DNA from: CAZKVJ01 sp964556225
GTDB lineage: Bacteria > Actinomycetota > Acidimicrobiia > Acidimicrobiales > Ilumatobacteraceae
Direction of reading: 5' to 3'
NCBI GenBank assembly: GCA_964556225.1
Contig: CAZKVJ010000017.1
Span: 14,123 to 78,122, forward strand
DNA: 64,000 bases
Shown here: positions 30,886 to 39,264 of the stretch, piece after piece
Layout: every line of letters starts with the position of its first letter
Position numbering within the stretch: position 1 is the first letter of the stretch
Notes under the pieces: generated by a model
What the model saw: only the letters and a program-made list of their open reading frames with translations
Database searches by the model: none
Told to the model about the DNA's origin: nothing
Program-made: the position numbers and the translations under genes

Positions 30886-31596
30886 GTGAAGACGGACTGG
30901 AACCCGGTGCTGCGGGCGGAGCTGGAGCAGCCCTACTGGCGGGAGCTCCAGGAGTTCGTCGCCAGCGAACGGCGCCGGGCCACCGTCTACCCGCCCGCCG
31001 ACGAGGTGTTCGCCGCCCTCCACCTCACGCCCTACGCCGGCACCCGGGTGCTGATCCTCGGCCAGGATCCGTACCACGGTCCGAGGCAGGCGCACGGCCT
31101 GTGCTTCTCGGTGCGCCCCGGGGTCGCCATCCCGCCGTCGCTCGCGAACATCCACGCCGAGCTGCGCGACGACCTCGGCTACCCGCCACCCGACCACGGC
31201 AGCCTCGTCCCGTGGGCCCGCCAGGGCGTGCTGCTCTTGAACGCCACCCTCACCGTGCGCGCCGGGCAGGCCGGCAGCCACCAGGGCAAGGGCTGGGAGC
31301 AGTTCACCGACCAGGTGATCCGGGCCGTCGACGCCAGGCCGGATCGGGTGGTCTTCGTGCTGTGGGGCAGCCACGCCCGCAAGAAGAAGCCGCTCATCGA
31401 CACCTCACGGCACGTGATCATCGAGTCCGCCCACCCGTCGCCGCTGTCGGCGCACCACGGGTTCTTCGGCAGCCGTCCGTTCTCACGTGCCAACGCCGCG
31501 CTCGAGGCGGCAGGCCGCCAGCCCGTCGACTGGCGGCTGCCGCCCCTGGCGGAGCTCGAACAGCTCGGCGACGCTCAGCCGGCCGGGCTCGGGTAG
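30886..31596 (+). CDS. ung: Uracil-DNA glycosylase, family 1
   Basis: A 236-residue family 1 UDG that removes uracil from DNA for base-excision repair. Motif A is VLILGQDPYHG (catalytic D61); the uracil-binding region continues QAHGLCFSVRPGVAIPPSLANI; motif B is ESAHPSPLSAHHGFFGSRPFS with the conserved His and the Leu wedge. Length is normal for the family. GTG start; AGAATT lies six bases upstream as a weak leaderless -10. The 3' end overlaps the convergent binding-protein gene by 22 bp. Confidence 0.97.
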   Translation: MKTDWNPVLRAELEQPYWRELQEFVASERRRATVYPPADEVFAALHLTPYAGTRVLILGQDPYHGPRQAHGLCFSVRPGVAIPPSLANIHAELRDDLGYPPPDHGSLVPWARQGVLLLNATLTVRAGQAGSHQGKGWEQFTDQVIRAVDARPDRVVFVLWGSHARKKKPLIDTSRHVIIESAHPSPLSAHHGFFGSRPFSRANAALEAAGRQPVDWRLPPLAELEQLGDAQPAGLG

Positions 31597-33359
31597 TCCG
31601 GCGGCTGCTCGCCCGGCGGGCGCTCCGTGTAGATCGTCACCGCGCCCTCGGGGTCGAACAGGTGCTCCTCGGTGGGCCACTCGCCGGGCAGGTAGCGGGT
31701 CCCCCCGTCGACGAACCGGTACATGCCCGTCCCGTCTTTGCGGATCTCGTCGGGGCCGGTCGCGGTCGGGTCCCACCACAGCAGCGTGGTGTCGTCGACG
31801 CCGTGGTAGTCGGGCTCGTCCCAGTAGCCGAGCTCGCCCCACGACAGGTAGGGCTGGGTGATCGCCCGGTCGTTGGCGACCCGGTTCCAGATGGCCTTGC
31901 CCCAGTTCTCCACGGTGAGGTCCGGCCCCGTGAGCTGCAGCACGCCGTACAGCGTGGCGATCGGAGGGATGAACGTCCCGATCGTGTCCGGCGCGGGCGG
32001 CTCCTCGCCGGTGAACCACTTGTAGAGGTAGTAGTAGCCACCGGACTCCGGCGTCGTGCGGGCCGCCGTGGTCGTGACGCCGAACGCGTGCGCCCACTGC
32101 TCCTGGTCGTACGTGCGGGCGAAGGCGTTCAGGTCGGCGAGCGTCGACGCGGCCAGGATCCACTCGGGGTAGTAGCCCTGCGCGCTGGCCTCTCGCGTGA
32201 ACTCGCGCGGCGCGACGGGGTCGACGCTCATCACCACGCTGGTGACGCCGCTCGCCTTCAGCTTGGCGATGACCTGAGCTGCCGTCTGCTGGATGGTGGC
32301 GGGGTCGAGCGAGTACGGGATCTTCTCGGCGAACGGCGCCCCGGCCGCCTCCATCGACGCCGCGAACCGGTCCGCCAGCTCGGCCGACTGGGAGCCGGAC
32401 TCGACGTACACCAGCCCGAACTTTCGCGGCTGCGACTGGAAGTCCTCTCCGGCGTACTCCGCGTTCTTGCCGAGCAGCTGCTTCTCCAGGAACTCCATCA
32501 CGTGGTCCTGGCGCTGGGTGGCGCTGGCGTCGAGGGCCCACACGTACGGGTCGTGCTCGGCCAGCCACTCCGACGTCGCGCTCGGCACGCACGAGATGCA
32601 CGGGATCCCCCGCGCTGCGAGCTCCTCGCCGAAGGCGTTCGTGAGCGCCGGGCCGCCGAGCACCATGAACGGCTTGATGTCCTCGGCGATGTGGAGGGCG
32701 TCCGCCCGGGCGGCCACCGCGTCGAGCGCCGTCCCGGTGCCCTCCACCAAGATGAGCTCGACCTTGCGGCCGTAGGTCTCGAAGTACGTCTGGAAGTACT
32801 CGACCATCTTCAGCGCCGTCTCGTACTGCTCCTGGTTCGTGTCGTCGACCGTGATGGCGTCGGTGACGTAGCGGATGACCGGGTCGCCCTCCTGCTCCTG
32901 GTACATGACCACCTTGATGGAGTCGCCGGTGACCCCTTGGGCCGTCGCGCCGCCGTTGTCGCCCGAGAAGGGGGCGAAGCAGGGTGGCGCGAAGTAGTCG
33001 GGCACGGCGAGCCGGCCCCGGTCGACATCGCAGCGCTCGTCCCAGGCCACCTCGATCCCCTGCTCCTGGGCCTCGGTGATGCTGAGCGGGTAGGTGATCT
33101 CGCCGCCGCCACCGGTGGTGTCGCCGGTGGTGGCGTCCGTGCTGTCTGCGGTGGTGGCGTCGGTCCCGCTGCTCGTGTCGGGCGGTGCCTCCGACGAGGC
33201 GACGGTGGTGTCGCTGGCGTCATCGTCATCGCCACCGCTGGTGGCCACGAGCACGGCGGCGACGATGCCGACGACCGCCACGATGGCCACGATCGGACCC
33301 CATCGCTTGATGGCCGAGGGCCGGGACGAGGACGAGCCTCCTGAGCTGGCCGGTTGCAT
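31575..33359 (-). CDS. Liv-type ABC transporter substrate-binding protein, membrane-anchored
   Basis: A 594-residue periplasmic-binding-fold protein, much longer than the usual ~400. It starts with a signal-anchor helix (WGPIVAIVAVVGIVAAVLVATSG) and no lipobox Cys, then an acidic Thr/Ser linker to about residue 85. The binding domain has VTGDSIKVVMYQEQEGDP, FMVLGGPALTNAFGEELAARG and VMSVDPVAPREFTREASAQGYYPEWILA, as in branched-chain amino acid/amide-type proteins. It starts 6 nt after the MFS-ABC fusion gene, with GGAG about 10 nt before the ATG, so it belongs to that operon. Substrate unknown. Confidence 0.85.
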   Translation of the reverse strand: MQPASSGGSSSSRPSAIKRWGPIVAIVAVVGIVAAVLVATSGGDDDDASDTTVASSEAPPDTSSGTDATTADSTDATTGDTTGGGGEITYPLSITEAQEQGIEVAWDERCDVDRGRLAVPDYFAPPCFAPFSGDNGGATAQGVTGDSIKVVMYQEQEGDPVIRYVTDAITVDDTNQEQYETALKMVEYFQTYFETYGRKVELILVEGTGTALDAVAARADALHIAEDIKPFMVLGGPALTNAFGEELAARGIPCISCVPSATSEWLAEHDPYVWALDASATQRQDHVMEFLEKQLLGKNAEYAGEDFQSQPRKFGLVYVESGSQSAELADRFAASMEAAGAPFAEKIPYSLDPATIQQTAAQVIAKLKASGVTSVVMSVDPVAPREFTREASAQGYYPEWILAASTLADLNAFARTYDQEQWAHAFGVTTTAARTTPESGGYYYLYKWFTGEEPPAPDTIGTFIPPIATLYGVLQLTGPDLTVENWGKAIWNRVANDRAITQPYLSWGELGYWDEPDYHGVDDTTLLWWDPTATGPDEIRKDGTGMYRFVDGGTRYLPGEWPTEEHLFDPEGAVTIYTERPPGEQPPDYPSPAG

Positions 33360-33365
33360 CTGGAC

Positions 33366-36284
33366 CTATCTCCTTTCCCCCGAGCGGGCGATGACGGCAC
33401 CGGACGTACCGAGGTAGGATTCGATGACGGTCTCGTGAGCGAGGACGGCGGCCGGCTCACCGTCAGCGATGACCCGGCCCTGGTCGAGTGCGATCAGCCG
33501 ATCGGCGACCGAGCTCACGAGCGGGATGTCGTGCTCGATGACCACGAGCGCGGCGCCCATCTCGACCCGGATCCGCTCCAGCACCGGCCCGAGCGCCTCG
33601 ACCTCGCGCTGGGCGATCCCCGACGACGGCTCGTCGAGCAGGATCACGGTCGGGCGGTGCGCCAGCTGGCACGCCAGGTCGACCATCCGGCGCGTCCCGG
33701 TGGAGAGCTCGCGCACGAACGAGTTGCGGTGATCGCCGAGGCCCATGAGCTCGATCAGCTCCGCGACCCGGGCCGCCGTGCGGGCCTCGTCATCGACGAC
33801 CGACGGCAGACGGACGGCCGCGGCGAGGACGCTGCGGGTGTGGATCCAGCGCTCGAGCGCGACGGCGAGCGTCTCGTCGACCGTGAGCTCGGGGAACAGC
33901 CGGGCGTCCTGGAACGAGCGCCCCAGCCCCCGGGCGGCGCGCTCGGCCGCCGAGCAGGACGTGACGTCCACTCCGCCGATGTGCACGGCGCCGGCGTCAG
34001 CGCGAACGAACCCGGAGATGAGGTCGAACGCGGTGGTCTTGCCCGCACCGTTGGGGCCGATGATCCCCACGATCTCCGCTGGTCGCACCTCGAACGACAC
34101 GCCGTCGACGGCGCGGATCCCACCGAACGAGCACGTGAGGCCGCTCACCTGCAGCGCCGGCACCCCGTCGCCGTTGAGTGCGAGTGGGGTGTGGTGGCCA
34201 GCGGGCTCCGGTGGGCCGTCGACGGCGCCGGTCAGGAACACGCTGCGCAGCAGGTCGGGCCGGGCCAGCAGCTCGGCCGTCGGCCCGCTGAAGCGGATGG
34301 CCCCGCGCTCGAGGAAGTACGCCCGGTCGGCAGCCTCGACGGCGACGTTCACCGACTGCTCGACCAGCACCACGGCGACGCCGGTCTCCGCCAGCCGGCG
34401 CACGACGGTGATCAGCTGGCCGACGATGATCGGTGAGAGCCCGAGCGACAGCTCGTCGATGAGCAGCACGCGTGGTCGGGCGATGAGCGCCATGCCCAGC
34501 GCGAGCATCTGCTGCTGGCCGCCCGACAGGTTCCCCGCCGGGTCGCGGAGCCGGCTCTCGAGCGCCGGGAACAGCCTGAACACCTCGGCGGTCGCGTCCC
34601 GCACCCCGGCGCGGTCGCGGTGGCGCGTCCACCCGGCGAGCTGCAGGTGCTCGTCCACGGTGAGGGTCGGGAAGATGCCGATCCCGCCCGGCACCTGTGC
34701 GATGCCGAGCGCCGAGATCTCGTTCGGCGGGGCGTGGGTGATGTCACGCCCATCGAGCACGACCGCGCCGCGGTCGGCTTGGAGGACCCCGCTGATGGCC
34801 CGCAGCAGCGTGGACTTCCCGGCCCCGTTGGTGCCGAGCAGCGCGACGACCTCACCCTCCTTCACGTCGAGGTCGACGCCGAACAGCACCTGGCGGTCGC
34901 CGTAGCTGGCGTCGAGACGCCGCACCAGCAGCAAGTCGGCGAGGCCCTGCCGCCGCCGCACGACCGCCTCGCTGCGGGCCGCGGTGGAGCGCCAGACCTC
35001 GGTGACGTCGTCCACGATGAGCCCGCTGACGCTGCGCAGGATCAGCGAGCCGATCAGGAACAGCGGCAGCATCACCAGCAGCCCGACCCGGATGTTCCAC
35101 TCCTCGGCCACCCAGCCGATGAACGGGAGCACCACGAGGCCGGGGATCACCCACAGCGACGCCATCGAGAAGCCGGTGGCCCGTGCCCTGGGCGGGATCG
35201 CCAGGCTGAACGCGCCCAGGATGCCGGGCCCGAGCGCGGCCAGGGCACCGGACAGCACGCAGTTCACCCCGACGGCGATCACCACGTTCGGGGCCAGCGC
35301 GAACCCCACCGAGGCGATCGAGCACACGACGGCGATGCTGCCGAGGAACCGCAGGAGCCCCTCGAGGTCGCCGACGTAGCGGCGGGCGACGATGCGCGAG
35401 CCGATGATGATGCCGGCCAGCTGGAACGGCTCGGTGATCGCCGCCGCCACCCCCCGCTGACGCTCGTTCAGGCCGAACTCCTGGTCGTACATCAGCGCCG
35501 CCAGCGTCACGAAGCCGATGAGCGCGGTGGCGAGGAACGGCAGCGACCACCACAGCCGCCGCAGGCTCGGCACCTTCTGGACCGTGCGCCACGACTCGGC
35601 GAACGATGGCGCGGTCTCCTCGGTGTGGGCCACCTCGTGGTCGGCGCCGGCGGCCTCACGCTCCCACTTGCCGCGCACCGGCTCGCGCAGGCGCAGGGCG
35701 AGCAGCACGAAGACCAGGGTGGGGATGACGAACAGGATGAACGGGGCCCGCCAGCCGAGGGAGTAGGCGAGCAACCCGGCGGCGAGCGGTCCGACGAACG
35801 CGCCGGTGGCGTTGGCGGCGCGGTGGACGCTGTACACGCGGTTGCGGGCCTGCAAGGGGTACCAGTCGGCGATGAGCGAGTTGTGGGTGGGGTCGATCAC
35901 CGCCTTGCCGACCGCCGAGCCACTGCGGGCGATCACGAGCACGGCGACGCTCCAGGCCAGGCCCGTGAGCCCGGAGAACGCGGCCCACACGAGGGCGCCG
36001 GCGATCACGAGGGGGACGCGGCGCGAGCGGTCGGCGTGCTGGGCGATCGGCACCTGCAGAGCCAGCGCGGCGACCGCCGACAGCGCCACGACGGCGAGCG
36101 CGCCGGTCAGGTCGAGCCCGAAGCTCTCGCGGATCTCGGGGAGCAGGATCCCGAACGCGGTGCGGTCCAGCTCGTCCACGGCGTTCAGCCCGAACAGCAC
36201 CACCAAGGGGTACACGGCCTCGCCGGCGCACACGTCGCGCAGCCACTGCCGGGGATGGCGCACGGCGTGCAGCACGTCGCTCAC
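33366..36284 (-). CDS. Three-part fusion: MFS transporter, LivF-like ATPase, LivG-like ATPase
   Basis: A 972-residue single open frame. Residues ~20-430 are an MFS permease (RTAFGILLPEIRESFG, GKAVIDPTHNSLIADWYPLQARNRVY, about 12 helices). Residues ~452-685 are a LivF-like ATPase: Walker A GTNGAGKST (484-492), LSGGQQQ (586-592), Walker B LLIDE (607-611). Residues ~711-960 are a LivG-like ATPase: GPNGAGKTT (743-751), degenerate signature LSTGTRR (860-866), ILLDEPSSGI. GTG 36284 overlaps the stop of the LivH-LivM fusion by 4 bp, and the binding-protein gene follows after 6 nt. Coupling an MFS unit to Liv ATPases is unusual; whether it acts as a second transporter or a membrane scaffold is unknown. 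Confidence 0.92.
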   Translation of the reverse strand: MSDVLHAVRHPRQWLRDVCAGEAVYPLVVLFGLNAVDELDRTAFGILLPEIRESFGLDLTGALAVVALSAVAALALQVPIAQHADRSRRVPLVIAGALVWAAFSGLTGLAWSVAVLVIARSGSAVGKAVIDPTHNSLIADWYPLQARNRVYSVHRAANATGAFVGPLAAGLLAYSLGWRAPFILFVIPTLVFVLLALRLREPVRGKWEREAAGADHEVAHTEETAPSFAESWRTVQKVPSLRRLWWSLPFLATALIGFVTLAALMYDQEFGLNERQRGVAAAITEPFQLAGIIIGSRIVARRYVGDLEGLLRFLGSIAVVCSIASVGFALAPNVVIAVGVNCVLSGALAALGPGILGAFSLAIPPRARATGFSMASLWVIPGLVVLPFIGWVAEEWNIRVGLLVMLPLFLIGSLILRSVSGLIVDDVTEVWRSTAARSEAVVRRRQGLADLLLVRRLDASYGDRQVLFGVDLDVKEGEVVALLGTNGAGKSTLLRAISGVLQADRGAVVLDGRDITHAPPNEISALGIAQVPGGIGIFPTLTVDEHLQLAGWTRHRDRAGVRDATAEVFRLFPALESRLRDPAGNLSGGQQQMLALGMALIARPRVLLIDELSLGLSPIIVGQLITVVRRLAETGVAVVLVEQSVNVAVEAADRAYFLERGAIRFSGPTAELLARPDLLRSVFLTGAVDGPPEPAGHHTPLALNGDGVPALQVSGLTCSFGGIRAVDGVSFEVRPAEIVGIIGPNGAGKTTAFDLISGFVRADAGAVHIGGVDVTSCSAAERAARGLGRSFQDARLFPELTVDETLAVALERWIHTRSVLAAAVRLPSVVDDEARTAARVAELIELMGLGDHRNSFVRELSTGTRRMVDLACQLAHRPTVILLDEPSSGIAQREVEALGPVLERIRVEMGAALVVIEHDIPLVSSVADRLIALDQGRVIADGEPAAVLAHETVIESYLGTSGAVIARSGERR

Positions 36285-38356
36285 GCCGGCACCTCTTGGG
36301 TCCGCTCGACCGCGCCGGCTTCGGCGGGTGGCCCCGTGCGGTCGGGATCGACCGCGGCCGTGATGACGCTCCGACCGGTGAGGCGCTGCACCGCCAGATC
36401 GCGCAGGCGCACCACGAGGCTCATCAGGCCGCCGGGCGCCAGCAGCAGCACGAGCAGCACGCCGGCCGCGCTGGCCAGGAACCGCCACTCCGGTGCGGTG
36501 ATGAACCACCGCGCCCCCCGCAGGTAGACAGCGCCGAGCACGGCACCGCCGATGGATCCCAGCCCACCGACCACCGTGGCGATGAACACGTCGAGGCTGT
36601 CACCGGGGCCGTAGGTGGCCAGCTCGAACGACTGGGTGAGGTGGACGAGCAGTCCGCCTGCCACCCCGGCGATGGCGCCCGAGGTGACGAACGCCGTGAG
36701 CTTGGCCCGGGTGGTGCCGATGGCGAAGCTCTGCGCCGCCCGCTCGTTGTCGCGCGTGGCCAGGATGGCTCGACCGGTCCGCGAGCTGCGGATGCCCCTC
36801 ACCCCCAGCACCACCAGCGCGAACACCGCCAGCGTGAAGAAGTAGTAGGCCGTGGCGCCGTCGAGGTCGATGCGCCCGAACAGCGCTGGTCGCTCGATCC
36901 GGTCCACCGGCACCCAGCCGAAGAAGCGCTCGTTGAGCAGCCACGACGACACGGCCAGCGCGAACGCGAGCGTCGTCACCGCCAGGTAGAGGCCGCGCAG
37001 GCGCAGCGCGGGCAGGCCGATGACCAGCGCCGACACGGCACCGGCCACCCCGGCGACCACCAGCGACAAGGTGAGGTCCATGTCCCAGCGCGACGTGCAC
37101 CAGGCGCTCACCGCGGCGCCGACGGCCACGAAGGCCATCTGCCCGAGCGAGATCTGTCCCGACCACCCGGTCAGCACCACGAGCGAGATGCCCACGATGG
37201 CGAACACGACGATCGCGTTGACCTTGGTGAGCTGGTCCACGCGCAGGACGGAAGGGAGCACCACGATCGCCGCCACCCCGACCGCCGCCAACCCCCAGCG
37301 GATCATGCGCACCACCGGCACTGCGGCGACCTCGGCGGGCAGCGGCCGGACCTCCTCGGCGGCGCTCCAGCTGACGGCGGACTCCGGGTCACGCCGTGAC
37401 GTGTCGCGTCGCTGGGCGAGCAGCGCCACCAGCACGGCCGCCGCCATGATCGGCGCCGTGAGGAGCGGGCTGTCCTCGTTCCAGGTGACGCCGTACTCGA
37501 GCACGCCGAGCGCGACCGCGGCGAGGGCCACCGCCGGCAGGTTCGTCAGCCGGCCGATCACCAGCGCGGCCAGCGCCTGCATGAGCGCGCTGACAGTGAG
37601 GGCCGTGCCCAGGGGCACCCCGAGGATGCCGGCTCGCAGGAACAGCGCGACGAACGACAGCGCGGCCGCCATGGACCACACCAACGTGGCCAGGCGGGCG
37701 ATGGGCACACCGAGCGAGGCCGCCCGATCGCGCCGCTCGGCGGCGGCCCGTACGGCGAGGCCGAGGCGCGTGTACCCCAGGAACCACGCGACCGCCGCCA
37801 TCGTCACCGGCGCGACGATCAGCGCCACGATGTCGTTGCCGCCGAGCACGAACGTGCCGATCTCCCAGGTGACGTCGATCGGCGACGGGATCCGCTGCGA
37901 CGCCGCCGACTCCCCCCACCACCGCGGCACCAGCACGGCGAGCGCCCACAGCAGCTGCATCAGCCCGATGGTCGCCACTGTGAGGATGAGGCGAGGGCTG
38001 TCGCGGAAGCGGCGGATGATCAGCAGCTCGACCGCCGCGCCGAGCACGACGGCGGTGGCCAGACCGACCGTGAGGCCGATCCAGTACGACCATCCCCAGA
38101 ACACGACGATCCCCACGGCCAGCGAGGTCGGGACGAAGCCGAGATCGGCCTGGGCGAAGTTGATGACCCGGTTCGCCCGGTAGACCAGCGCCAGCCCGAT
38201 CGCGAGCAGCGCCACGAGCAGCCCGATGACGACGCCGCGCACCCAGGCGCCGAGGGGCATCGGGAAGAGCACGAGCTGCACGCCGACGAGCGCGGCGGCC
38301 GGGCCGACGGTCGCCAGCCAGCGCGGTCCGTTGCCGAGTCCCCCGACTCCCCCCAT
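36281..38356 (-). CDS. LivH-LivM fused permease of a branched-chain-type ABC transporter
   Basis: A 691-residue protein joining both permeases. Residues ~35-335 are LivH-like (LALVYRANRVINFAQADLG is the characteristic start; RRFRDSPRLILTVATIGL). A charged linker at ~328-362 (RRDTSRRDPESAVSW) joins ~365-660, LivM-like, with LTGWSGQISLGQMAFVAVGA, GLYLAVTTLAFALAVSSW and GPGDSLDVFIATVVGGLGSIGGAVLGA. ATG 38356 was preferred over a GTG six codons upstream because TACCGT ends 9 nt before the ATG and would fall inside the longer coding region. First gene of the transporter operon. Confidence 0.92.
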   Translation of the reverse strand: MGGVGGLGNGPRWLATVGPAAALVGVQLVLFPMPLGAWVRGVVIGLLVALLAIGLALVYRANRVINFAQADLGFVPTSLAVGIVVFWGWSYWIGLTVGLATAVVLGAAVELLIIRRFRDSPRLILTVATIGLMQLLWALAVLVPRWWGESAASQRIPSPIDVTWEIGTFVLGGNDIVALIVAPVTMAAVAWFLGYTRLGLAVRAAAERRDRAASLGVPIARLATLVWSMAAALSFVALFLRAGILGVPLGTALTVSALMQALAALVIGRLTNLPAVALAAVALGVLEYGVTWNEDSPLLTAPIMAAAVLVALLAQRRDTSRRDPESAVSWSAAEEVRPLPAEVAAVPVVRMIRWGLAAVGVAAIVVLPSVLRVDQLTKVNAIVVFAIVGISLVVLTGWSGQISLGQMAFVAVGAAVSAWCTSRWDMDLTLSLVVAGVAGAVSALVIGLPALRLRGLYLAVTTLAFALAVSSWLLNERFFGWVPVDRIERPALFGRIDLDGATAYYFFTLAVFALVVLGVRGIRSSRTGRAILATRDNERAAQSFAIGTTRAKLTAFVTSGAIAGVAGGLLVHLTQSFELATYGPGDSLDVFIATVVGGLGSIGGAVLGAVYLRGARWFITAPEWRFLASAAGVLLVLLLAPGGLMSLVVRLRDLAVQRLTGRSVITAAVDPDRTGPPAEAGAVERTQEVPA

Positions 38357-38365
38357 CCACCGCTC

Positions 38366-38371
38366 ACGGTA
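38366..38371 (-). promoter_or_regulatory. -10 box (TACCGT) of a leaderless promoter for the transporter operon
   Basis: TACCGT on the minus strand ends 9 nt before ATG 38356. It is 19 bp from the outward-facing -10 box of the yihY-like gene. Confidence 0.5.
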
Positions 38372-38390
38372 CACGCCCCGCAGCCACGGC

Positions 38391-38396
38391 TACGGT
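38391..38396 (+). promoter_or_regulatory. -10 box (TACGGT) of a leaderless promoter
   Basis: TACGGT ends 7 nt before GTG 38404 of the yihY-like gene. Confidence 0.55.
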
Positions 38397-38403
38397 TCGG
38401 ACC

Positions 38404-39264
38404 GTGCTCCCGTGGACGCAGCGACCGCAGGTGCTGTCTCTGCGGCACCGCAGCCGCGTCGCCGACCTCGCGGTCGAGGTGCTCGAGGCGATCCAGCGCC
38501 ATCGCACCGGCCGGGCCGTGGCGCTGTTCGCCCACTACGGCTTCTTGTCGATCTTCCCGCTGCTCTTGGTGCTGACGACGATCCTCGGCTTCGTGCTGGA
38601 GGGCAACGAGGATCTCCAGGACCGCATCGTCGACTCCGTGCTCGCCCAGATCCCGATCCTCGGCCAGCAACTCTCGGCCGACCCGGACTCCTTGCAGGGC
38701 AGCGGGATCGCCCTCGCCATCGGTGTGCTGATCGCCCTCTGGAGCGGGCTCCGGGCGTTCGTCATCATCCAGATCGCGATGGACGACGCGTGGGACGTGC
38801 CCGTCGACGCCCGTTCGAACTTCGCCCTGCAGCGAGCCCGGGCGCTGGTGAGCGCGGTGGTCATCGTGGTCGGTTCCATCGCCGGCGCCGTCGGCACGGG
38901 CCTGGCGGCCGTGATCGACAAGGAGCGCCTCGCCACGCTCGGGCTCGTCGCCGCCGCCGCCGTGGTGAACCTCGTGGTCCTCGCCGTGGGGTTCCGAGTG
39001 CTCACGACCCCGGCGCTCGGGTGGCGTCACCAGATCCTCCCAGGCGCCGCCGTCGCCGCCGTCGCGTTCACGGTGTTCCAGCTGATCGGCACGACGGTGG
39101 TGGCACGGGCGATCTCACGGGCCTCGGACGTGTACGGCACGTTCGCGACCGTCATCGGCCTGTTCCTCTGGCTGACGCTGCACGGTTGGGCAGCGTTCGG
39201 CGGCGCCGAGCTGAACGCCGCCCTCGACCGCACCCGGTCGCGTCGGGCGAGCGTCAGCTCGTGA
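38404..39264 (+). CDS. YihY/BrkB-family inner membrane protein
   Basis: A 286-residue protein of the YihY/virulence-factor BrkB family (once misnamed ribonuclease BN). It has about six membrane segments. Family features: ALFAHYGFLSIFPLLLVLTTILGF in the first helix region, ALWSGLRAFVIIQIAMDDAWDVP, LPGAAVAAVAFTVFQLIGTTVVARAI, and SDVYGTFATVIGLFLWLTLHGWAAFGGAELNAAL near the end. Function is not settled for the family. GTG start. The last 11 bp overlap the convergent lipoprotein gene. Confidence 0.9.
   Translation: MLPWTQRPQVLSLRHRSRVADLAVEVLEAIQRHRTGRAVALFAHYGFLSIFPLLLVLTTILGFVLEGNEDLQDRIVDSVLAQIPILGQQLSADPDSLQGSGIALAIGVLIALWSGLRAFVIIQIAMDDAWDVPVDARSNFALQRARALVSAVVIVVGSIAGAVGTGLAAVIDKERLATLGLVAAAAVVNLVVLAVGFRVLTTPALGWRHQILPGAAVAAVAFTVFQLIGTTVVARAISRASDVYGTFATVIGLFLWLTLHGWAAFGGAELNAALDRTRSRRASVSS

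Noticed and set aside
30327..33344. 1005-codon open frame on the plus strand
   Set aside because: It runs antisense to the PLP enzyme and binding-protein genes and across ung in the wrong frame, with Arg/Val-rich shadow composition.
34620..36527. 635-codon His/Glu/Gln-rich open frame on the plus strand
   Set aside because: Antisense shadow of the MFS-ABC fusion; no recognisable domain.
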